Assembly (NCBI RefSeq): GCF_014873145.1
Contig: NZ_JADBEK010000001.1
Span: 8,494,001-8,558,000, forward strand
Length of the DNA: 64,000 nucleotides
Reading direction: 5' to 3'
From: Nonomuraea angiospora
GTDB taxonomy: Bacteria; Actinomycetota; Actinomycetes; Streptosporangiales; Streptosporangiaceae
Positions 58,619 through 64,000 of the stretch are shown one piece after another. Under the pieces are notes generated by a model. It was not told where the DNA came from. It did not search any database and saw only the letters and a program-made list of their open reading frames with translations. The translations under genes and the position numbers were made by a program. Each line of letters starts with the position of its first letter. Positions within the stretch are counted from its first letter, which is position 1.

Positions 58619-58893
58619 TGGGGCGGCGTAAGGCGCGTCCGGCCAGCACGATCAACCTCAAGGTCGGCCGGGGCGCTGACGTGCGGAACCATCCGTATCC
58701 GCAGCAGTCGCCGGTCCTGGGGCTCGTCTTCGGCGGCACACAGGTGCTCGTCACCATATCGGCCAACGATCACGTCACTCTCGACGACGTCGAGTTCGCT
58801 CGGAGTCTGGCGCGGGAGGCCGCCTTGTTCGCGGGTGCGGTGGAGAGTATGTTCCACGGTCTCCCGAACGGGCTGGGGGTGGCTGGTCGATGA
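58618..58893 (+). CDS. Small AICE protein after Pra, 91 aa
   Basis: Basic N-terminus MGRRKARPASTINLKVGRG, then a beta/alpha stretch (LGLVFGGTQVLVTISANDHVTLDDVEFARSLAREAALFAGAVE). Found after pra in other AICEs (established context); no function known. TGATG overlap with pra and ATGA overlap with the next gene show a polycistronic unit. Confidence 0.6.
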   Translation: MGRRKARPASTINLKVGRGADVRNHPYPQQSPVLGLVFGGTQVLVTISANDHVTLDDVEFARSLAREAALFAGAVESMFHGLPNGLGVAGR

Positions 58894-59192
58894 CGCTCAG
58901 CCCGTACACCTATGTCACCGTTTCCATGCGTCCCGGTCAGCCGTCGAGGGTCAGCGTCGCCTTCTGCTCGGCGGAGCTGCGGGCGCGCGCCTGGCTCGGG
59001 GAGAGCGGCAAGCCCTGCTTCGACCTGGACACCTCGGACGCCTCGGTGACCGTCTCGATCTCGGGGTCGGTGACCGATGACGACCTGACCGTTGCTCGCG
59101 AGATCTTCAACGCCGCCGCTCGGTACCTGGCCGACTGCGAGCGGCTGCACTCCGGCCAGACAGACAAGGCCACCGCTGGCGAGGCGGCCTGA
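58890..59192 (+). CDS. Small AICE protein, 100 aa
   Basis: MTLSPYTYVTVSMRPGQPSRVSVAFCSAELRARAWLGESGKPCFDL resembles the previous protein in type, with VTVSISGSVTDDDLTVAREIFNAAARYLADCERL. Two cysteines but no metal motif. Function unknown; it is the last gene before the transfer gene in this gene order. Overlaps the preceding gene by 4 bp. Confidence 0.6.
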   Translation: MTLSPYTYVTVSMRPGQPSRVSVAFCSAELRARAWLGESGKPCFDLDTSDASVTVSISGSVTDDDLTVAREIFNAAARYLADCERLHSGQTDKATAGEAA

Positions 59193-59200
59193 TGTTCAGT

Positions 59201-59234
59201 GGGGCCGCAGGAAGCGGCAACTCCCGGCGGCCCC
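59201..59234 (+). other. Leader hairpin, copy 2
   Basis: GGGGCCGC pairs with GCGGCCCC over an 18-nt loop AGGAAGCGGCAACTCCCG. The copy at 45607 has the same loop length and a compensatory A-T for G-C substitution. The position, between a small-gene cluster and the TraB start, suggests an RNA or DNA structure used in transfer-gene control. Confidence 0.6.
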
Positions 59235-59280
59235 TCGGTCTTCCGCACACACACGACATGCTTCGAAGGACTTCACCCTA

Positions 59281-59808
59281 ATGTTCAAGAGGATGCCCGG
59301 CGACGAGCCGCACCGCATCGTCTCCACCACCCCCGACACGGCGGTGGTCTTAAAACCGGCCGTGCTGCAGACCCCGGCCATCATCACTCTGGTCATCTTC
59401 ACCGCCCGGTTCGTGGCCGACCTCTTCCGGCTGGGCAAGCGAATCGTCGGCATCCCGCAAGCGATCATCCCGGCCCTGAGAGAGCACCTGCGGCTCTACG
59501 TGAAGCCCGAGGCAGGAGCGCTGATCTTCGCCGGGATCAAGGGTGGCCCGATGCGTCGGAGTGGGTTCAACAAGCTCTCCGGCTGGATGAAGGCCGTGCG
59601 GGCGATCGGCCGACTCGGGCGCGGGTCTCAAGGACCTCATGGCGCGCATGGGGCACGACAACGTTCAGGCCGCGATGATCTACCAGCACGCCGTCCGTGG
59701 AGCCGACAAACTGATCACGAAGCGATCGACAAGCACCTCATCGGGCACGAACTGGCGCGCGACGAGGATGACGACAATCCGCCTGGCCTGCTGGTGCCCG
59801 CCGGATGA
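59281..59808 (+). pseudogene. TraB-integrase chimeric pseudogene
   Basis: Residues 1-50 (MFKRMPGDEPHRIVSTTPDT and a membrane segment LQTPAIITLVIFTARFVADLF) match the start of AICE TraB-type FtsK translocases. The frame then continues as KRIVGIPQAIIPALREHLRLY, KPEAGALIFAGIKGGPMRRSGFNKLSGW, the catalytic half of an integrase. Just after VRAIG a deletion removes the whole HDLRHTGNT box, and a frameshift puts GLKDLMARMGHDNVQAAMIYQHAVRGADK in another frame. Both proteins are inactivated. It shows that the middle of the element (traB, spd, rep, xis, int 5' end) was lost in one deletion. Confidence 0.8.
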
Positions 59809-59818
59809 CCGGGAGCCC

Positions 59819-59840
59819 TAATGGCACGCTAATGGCACGC
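59819..59840. repeat. Two tandem 11-bp arm-type repeats beside att C
   Basis: TAATGGCACGC occurs twice in tandem (59819-59829, 59830-59840). Single or variant copies flank the other att remnants (48459, 51110; TAATTGCACGC at 60999). Position and length fit integrase arm-binding sites. Confidence 0.65.
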
Positions 59841-59867
59841 AGAGATCAAATACCCTAGACAAGATCA

Positions 59868-59904
59868 AAGCCCAGGTACCGAATCCATCGGTCTCCCTGG
59901 GCTT
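59868..59904 (+). terminator. Integrase-end hairpin at att remnant C
   Basis: AAGCCCAGG pairs with CCTGGGCTT, with an inner ACCGA/TCGGT stem. It lies 10 bp before the att core and 60 bp after the integrase end, as at copy B. Confidence 0.7.
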
Positions 59905-59913
59905 CCGCTATGA

Positions 59914-59955
59914 GAGCGGGTGACGGGAATCGAACCCGCGCTGTCAGCTTGGGAA
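59914..59955. other. att remnant C (tRNA-Gly(CCC) 3' half), best preserved
   Basis: The minus strand reads TTCCCAAGCTGACAGC then GCGGGTTCGATTCCCGTC and ACCCGCTC: anticodon loop with CCC, T-arm and acceptor of tRNA-Gly. The tRNA 5' half is absent. Flanks are homologous to copy A on both sides (CTCTTTC right; hairpin left). It is the element's own attP or attR. Confidence 0.8.
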
Positions 59956-60208
59956 CTCTTTCAGGATCATGGCCTCCGACCAGGGGAAACGCTGACCTGG
60001 GTATACGCCTGTCGAGTGACCGTGAGCCCCCGCGACTCTCCGTGGATCGCCGTCCGAACGGGCACGCAGCGGGCACGGCCCGGCGGCCTGCACGAACTCC
60101 ACTCGCTCTGCTCGGGCATCTACCTCACTCATCTACGGCCCTACCGGCGAGTGACTCGCGATCACAAAGGGTTGGACAGCGCCTCCGCATGGACAAGAAG
60201 ATCTCGGC

Positions 60209-60835
60209 ATGGGAACCGACATCCACGGATTCATCGAGTGCCGCACATGGACTCCCGGTCTCGATGTCGGCGAGACCGCTTGGTGCGCGGCTATCTCGCT
60301 GAAGATGTTGGTTGGCAGAGACTACGAGGCCTTCGATTGTCTCTTCGGGGTTCGCAGCTCAGGCCACTGGCGACCGATAGCGGCCGATCGCGGGCTCCCC
60401 CGGGATGCGTCGGAGAGCACCAAAGCGGGTTTGGCGGAATGGGGGAAAGCCGCCTTCGGTGTCACGTGGTTGAACTGGGATGAGGTCACCGCGATCGACT
60501 GGGATGAACCCGCCCTTCATCCGACCAACATAGCCCAGTACCGGCAGCTTCCAGATCAAAGCCTGGAACTCGTTTACCGCTCGGTATGGAGCCGCAGATT
60601 CGCTCGGGTAAGTGGCGTGGATACCTTGACGGTCGACCCTTATCAGGTTGCTGTGCTGTGGGATGAAGGCACCGAGTGGAGGGACAGAGACACCGTCTTC
60701 CGTGTTGAGCGTGCCACGCGCCGTCGTGCTGTACCGCCTGACAGCCTCTGGCATGGAGTATGGGCAGTCATGCGTACGCTCGCGCATGTTCACGGAGACG
60801 ATGCTGTCCGCTTGGTGGCCTGGTTCGAGGAGTAG
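60209..60835 (+). CDS. Hypothetical protein of 208 aa between att copies C and D
   Basis: Begins MGTDIHGFIECRTWTPGLDVGETAW and contains LFGVRSSGHWRPIAADRGLPRDASES, FGVTWLNWDEVTAIDW and VHGDDAVRLVAWFEE. I recognise no domain beyond the conserved MGTDIHGFIE start that recurs in bacterial orphan and phage-related proteins (recalled). It is the only intact gene in the 0.96 kb between two att repeats and probably cargo of another element. No clear ribosome site. Confidence 0.6.
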   Translation: MGTDIHGFIECRTWTPGLDVGETAWCAAISLKMLVGRDYEAFDCLFGVRSSGHWRPIAADRGLPRDASESTKAGLAEWGKAAFGVTWLNWDEVTAIDWDEPALHPTNIAQYRQLPDQSLELVYRSVWSRRFARVSGVDTLTVDPYQVAVLWDEGTEWRDRDTVFRVERATRRRAVPPDSLWHGVWAVMRTLAHVHGDDAVRLVAWFEE

Positions 60836-60871
60836 ACGATCCGGCATGCCGAACAGCACTTTTCGTGTGTG

Positions 60872-61020
60872 GAGCGGGTGACGGGAATCGAACCCGCGCT
60901 GTCAGCTTGGGAAGTGCATCGAGCACGGCAGGTGAGACGGCTGAGCTGGGGGTTCGACTGGTCGTGAGTGACCGTGGTTGCCCCCTCGTCACCCTGTCTA
61001 ATTGCACGCTAATTGCACGG
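60872..61020. other. att remnant D with right-hand arm repeats
   Basis: GAGCGGGTGACGGGAATCG... (60872-60913) is identical to copy C through the 42-bp core. Its minus strand also keeps TCCA after the acceptor, the CCA-like 3' end. On the right, TAATTGCACGC and TAATTGCACGG (60999-61020) are tandem arm-type repeats. No integrase gene is next to it. Confidence 0.8.
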
Positions 61021-61088
61021 CTGTCGCCCCGACTCCACCTCACAACATGGGCGGAACCTGTCAATTCGATCAAGGCAGTTAAGTTTGG

Positions 61089-61835
61089 CTAATTCTGTGT
61101 CGGCTTCTCTGTGGTGTCCTTCTGGTTCTCGTTCTTGGGCTTGTTGATCCACCCGGGACCAGACAGATCGGGCGGGGTGGGGGTGCCGCCGGTGGCGTGG
61201 CGTCCAGGGTGAGCGGCTTGAGCGGCGGCCAGGATGACGGCCCACCGATCGCGGACGGCGACAGCGCGGCCGTAGTGCACGTCAACCGGGCGGTGACAGC
61301 CGACCCCGGAGTGATGGTGCTCGTGGTTGTACCAGGCATAGAACTCCTGGCAGAACAGTCGGGCATCCTCGACGGAGCCGAAGCCGGGGAAGTCGGAACA
61401 CCATCCAGCCGACGACGTAGCGGCTGTAGATGTCGATGATCGCGTAGCCCGGACCGCGGGGTTCGGTGATGTTCCAGGCCCACACGCGGTTGGGACGTCG
61501 GCTAACAGTTCGGGGACGGTCTTGGGTGGGTGGCGGGCCTGGGCGCGACGTTCGCGCACGCCGTCCTCGGCGCGCAGCAGCCGGTACATCGTGGAGATGC
61601 TGCACAGATAGACGCCCTCGTCCAGCAACGTCGCCCATACCCGCGGCGCCTTGTCAATGAACCGGTAGGAGTTGAGCGTCTCCAGCACCTCATGCCGCTC
61701 GGCGCGTGACAACGCGTCGGGCGGGGTGGGCCGCGGTGCGGGCGGGCCGGCCGGTCGAGGCCGGGGGTGCGCTGCCGAGTGCAGCGGCGCCCGGGAGATC
61801 CCGGTCAGCTCGCAGGCGTTCTTGGTGTTCGGCAC
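61089..61835 (-). mobile_element. Broken IS3-family transposase (OrfB) with the catalytic core deleted
   Basis: The frame starts with NACELTGISRAPLH and PRPTPPDALSRAERHEVLETLNSYRFIDKAPRVWATLLDEGVYLCSISTMYRLLRAE, as in IS3 OrfB, and ends GFGSVEDARLFCQEFYAWYNHEHHHSGVGCHRPVDVHYGRA. The DDE segment between WAWNITEPRGPG (other frame) and this end is missing, so it is inactive. Residual OrfA-like sequence lies to about 61990. No target duplication or terminal repeats were confirmed. Confidence 0.8.
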
Positions 61836-62021
61836 CTGTTCCAGGCATCGAACGCCTCAGCGATCACTCGTTCGGCTTGCTCGGCCTCGGGGGCACGTCC
61901 GTGCTCTCGGACAGCAGTTCCAAGAGCTCGTGCTCTGATTCGAAAATCGGAGCCGCAGGAGCACGCGGCAGCGAACCCCGACCACTGATCAACGACCGTG
62001 GCTCAGCGGACGTTACTCGGT

Positions 62022-62300
62022 TCAGGCAACGGCGGCGCCCAGGGTGACCTGCTGGCCTGTGAGCTGTTCGAGCTGGCGCATGAGAGTGCGGGTTCTGCGG
62101 TCTTTGTTAAGGCGGGATTCGTAGAAGCCCGCGCCGAGGTCGTGAAAGTGGGCGTCGGGGTCGGATAGCGGATGCCATGCGATGGTGAGGACGGAGTTGC
62201 TGACGGCGACCAAAGCTCGGCGTTTTCCTCTTCGTTTGGCGATTCTGCGATATCGCGAGCCCAGGAAGGTGTCGGTGCGTGCGACACCGATGCCGACCTC
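62022..62300 (-). mobile_element. C-terminal fragment of an IS110-family transposase
   Basis: TFLGSRYRRIAKRRGKRRALVAVSNSVLTIAWHPLSDPDAHFHDLGAGFYESRLNKDRRTRTLMRQLEQLTGQQVTLG is the last part of IS110/IS116 transposases (Transposase_20 end). Nothing upstream of residue ~40 matches, and the frame merges with another transposon remnant. Confidence 0.75.
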
Positions 62301-62339
62301 GCCGAGGGCTCCGCTCAGCCAGGGGGAAGCCCCGTCTGC

Positions 62340-62800
62340 CGGTGGTGTGGTCGGTGCGGCGGCGTTTGATCTGGATGGCCTGGGCGGCATGGGGGAAGGG
62401 CAGGCCCGGGCGGACGGCGCAGATCTTCAGGCGGCGGATCTCGCGGTGGCCGTGCCCGGTCTCGTCGATGCGGTCGTTGAGGATGGCCTCGCGTCAGGGC
62501 AGAGCCTTGAGCCGGCGCAGCAGCGCGGACTGGTTGTCCGTGACGATGAACAGGTAGTGCCCTCCGGCCGCGACGATCTGCCGGGCGTGCTCGTGCTGGG
62601 TGTGCAGGGCGTCGGCGGTGCTGACCACGCTGGTGAGGTCGAGCCTGGACAGCAAGAGCGTGAACGCGGGGATCTCATTGCTTTTGGCTGCGACCACCAG
62701 CGGGCGCGAGACTGGGGCCGGAGTTCAGCCGCAAGCAGGCGCCAAGCACAGCAACGCCCATGCGGTCGATGTAAGCCCACTTCCATGGCGGGGACCGTCA
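62340..62800 (-). mobile_element. Frameshifted ISAs1-family transposase fragment
   Basis: VVAAKSNEIPAFTLLLSRLDLTSVVSTADALHTQHEHARQIVAAGGHYLFIVTDNQSALLRRLKALP (62697-62494) is the hallmark of ISAs1 transposases. In another frame further down, GHGHREIRRLKICAVRPGLPFPHAAQAIQI continues the family. The catalytic N-terminus is absent. Confidence 0.75.
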
Positions 62801-62840
62801 GTTTGACCATGCCCTTAGGGCACGGATGAGACTCGTTGCC

Positions 62841-63545
62841 ATGAACGCCGTGAATGAAGTCCCCATGAACCAGAGCCGCCGCACGCCCGCGCGGCCAGGC
62901 TGGCCCGAGCTCGGCGTCGCCGTGCTCGCGGCCGCGATCCTGTACGGGGTCGGGGCGACGATCGCCTACCTGCTGCCGGCCGGCTCCCCGGTCTCGCCCG
63001 GCCAGGCGAACTTCCTTGTCTCGGGCCTCGCGCCGCTCGGAGCGTTCGCCGTCGCCGTGCTCATCCGCATCCGCGACGTCCGCCCGTTCGGGATGCGGCG
63101 CGTTCATCCCGGTTGGCTGCTCGCGGCCATCGCGATCGGCCTCGCGTGCTTCGCGCTCAGCTGGCCGATCTCGGCGATCTTCGACCCGTTCTTCCCCGGG
63201 TCGGAGAGCCTCCAGGAGGGCTATCGCGACGCTGCGCGCGCGGGCGCGCTCTCCCTCGTGGTGACGATCGTGCTCGGCGGCCTGCTGACGCCCTTCGGCG
63301 AGGAGGTCCTGTTCCGCGGCGTGTTCGCGAGCTTCCTGTTCCGCTGGGGCACCTGGGTCGGCGTGATCGTGAGCGCGGCGGTCTTCGCCGTCGCGCACGG
63401 CGTCAACAGCATCATGCCGATCGCGTTCGTCGTCGGGCTCGGCGCCGGGCTGCTGTTCCGATTCTCCGGCTCGATCTGGCCGGCCGTGGTCATCCACGTC
63501 GTCCACAACAGTGCGGGCTTGCTGTACCAAGGCATCGGATACTGA
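62841..63545 (+). CDS. CPBP-family intramembrane metalloprotease, 234 aa
   Basis: Eight or so membrane helices with the CPBP (CAAX-protease/bacteriocin-processing) motifs: EEVLFRGVFASFLF (motif 1, EExxxR), FAVAHGVNSI (motif 2, FxxxH) and VVIHVVHNSAG (motif 3, HxxxN). These carry the Glu/His zinc ligands. Substrate unknown; in bacteria members take part in bacteriocin self-immunity or stress. ATG 62841 (MNAVNEV) or 62826 are equally open; a further Met 8 codons later is possible. Confidence 0.85.
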   Translation: MNAVNEVPMNQSRRTPARPGWPELGVAVLAAAILYGVGATIAYLLPAGSPVSPGQANFLVSGLAPLGAFAVAVLIRIRDVRPFGMRRVHPGWLLAAIAIGLACFALSWPISAIFDPFFPGSESLQEGYRDAARAGALSLVVTIVLGGLLTPFGEEVLFRGVFASFLFRWGTWVGVIVSAAVFAVAHGVNSIMPIAFVVGLGAGLLFRFSGSIWPAVVIHVVHNSAGLLYQGIGY

Positions 63546-63742
63546 GCCGTTCGACGAGCCTCCCCACGGTCGAGATCTCACGCATGAGTGCCGCGATCTT
63601 GTCGGGGACGGGGTCGATCGCCTCTTACCGCTGCGTGGCCGTACGCGGTCCTGGTGCGTTGATGGCACCGGCGAGCGCGACGATCACCGGCTGTAGGAGA
63701 AGGACGGGCACTCCACGTGAGCCTGGAGGGGCTTGAAGAGGT

Positions 63743-64000
63743 TCACGGTTCCCGCCGCCCTGGCGGCTCCGTCTCCTCGATCAGCGCTTGGGCGCGAGCG
63801 AGTGCCTTCAGCTGGGCGGTGTTGAACAGCTCGGCGAAAGCGGACCCGATCGCGGCCTCGGTGAAGCCCGGGCTGTGCGTCGCCGCGGCGCCGGGGTCCG
63901 CCATCCAGGGGAACCGGGCCTGGCTCCGCCGGATCGACTCGGCCAGATGGCGCGCGACGGCCTCGATCGTCGCGTCGTCGGTGTCCGCTGGGAGGTGGTA
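63743..64000 (-). CDS. C-terminal part of an unidentified protein (5' end outside window)
   Basis: 86 codons including the stop TGA (63745-63743) are in the window. The peptide (ATIEAVARHLAESIRRSQARFPWMADPG..., FTEAAIGSAFAELFNTAQLKALARAQALIEE) is helical and soluble, with no recognised motif. A regulator or oxidoreductase tail cannot be excluded. It continues beyond 64000. Confidence 0.4.
   Translation of the reverse strand, partial: YHLPADTDDATIEAVARHLAESIRRSQARFPWMADPGAAATHSPGFTEAAIGSAFAELFNTAQLKALARAQALIEETEPPGRREP

Larger units (their letters stand above)
52220..59955. mobile_element. Defective actinomycete integrative element (AICE-type) remnant
   Basis: Between att remnants E and C lie an integrase C-terminal fragment and a HycA-like pseudogene, a P-loop protein gene, an IMPase-DUF5919 block, small zinc-finger-like genes, a GntR/UTRA repressor, pra, two small proteins and a TraB-integrase fusion. 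Replication initiator, Xis, the FtsK core of TraB and intact Int are missing, so it is immobile. The gene set and order (GntR, Pra, small genes, TraB start, Int, att) follow AICEs such as pSAM2-type elements. Confidence 0.65.

Noticed and set aside
48544..60913. Complete tRNA genes at the att copies
   Set aside because: Only the anticodon-arm to acceptor 3' half is present. The 5' acceptor strand and D-arm of tRNA-Gly are absent at all five places, so no tRNA gene is annotated.
62427..63668. 413-aa minus-strand frame over the CPBP protease
   Set aside because: Polar low-complexity peptide antisense to a protein with clear CPBP motifs; its low end only shares sequence with the ISAs1 fragment.

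Overview
The window is GC-rich chromosomal DNA of an actinomycete. The support for this is the strong G/C bias at third codon positions, many leaderless genes with a TANNNT -10 box 6-9 nt before ATG/GTG, a mycothiol-type (MDMPI) protein, actinobacterial families (DUF5919, DUF6247, DUF6461, DUF6980) and remnants of actinomycete integrative elements (AICEs). A filamentous genus such as Nonomuraea or Streptomyces is likely. The genus is inference and no rRNA or complete tRNA is present to fix it.

Region 1 (1-43.7 kb) is ordinary, tightly packed chromosome: transporters, small catabolic enzymes and their regulators. It holds three MFS exporters, an amidase, a threonine-synthase-like PLP enzyme, HrpB helicase coupled to an ArsR regulator, UppP, an AraC/NmrA divergent pair, LipB, a VapBC toxin-antitoxin pair, an APC permease, and a quinone oxidoreductase/TetR pair with two operators. 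It continues with a CsoR-boxed copper chaperone, a complete five-gene oligopeptide ABC operon (SBP-B-C-D-F), a NarL-type two-component system, a monooxygenase/NmrA/TetR group and an SMR-azoreductase/TetR module with a perfect 23-bp operator. The last part carries PRPP synthase, an SdsA-type alkylsulfatase, an NCS1 permease, Nudix, PHP and MBL enzymes.

Region 2 (43.8-61 kb) is an accretion zone. It contains a GH20 fragment, many small lower-GC orphan genes, and five partial copies of the 3' half of a tRNA-Gly(CCC)-like sequence (48.5, 51.2, 52.2, 59.9 and 60.9 kb). Three of these copies have integrase C-terminal remnants and a hairpin or arm-type repeats next to them. The largest remnant (52.2-60.0 kb) keeps an AICE regulatory and early-transfer block: a DUF5919 regulator split by a frameshift, an IMPase, small zinc-finger-like proteins, a GntR/UTRA (KorSA-like) repressor, Pra and two small proteins. 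It ends in a TraB 5' end fused to an integrase that has lost its catalytic RHxxH segment. A 14-bp box shared by the GntR and pra promoters, also present at 53.07 kb, probably marks the repressor regulon. Earlier elements left an EF-hand gene between integrase halves, a RelE-like toxin cut at the att core, and a duplicated, nonsense-broken HycA-like gene.

Region 3 (61-64 kb) holds broken IS3, IS110 and ISAs1 transposases, then an intact CPBP membrane protease and a gene running off the window.

The most unusual material is the serial-integration scar. It contains a leader hairpin present twice with a compensatory base change. No complete novel defence or biosynthetic system was seen.
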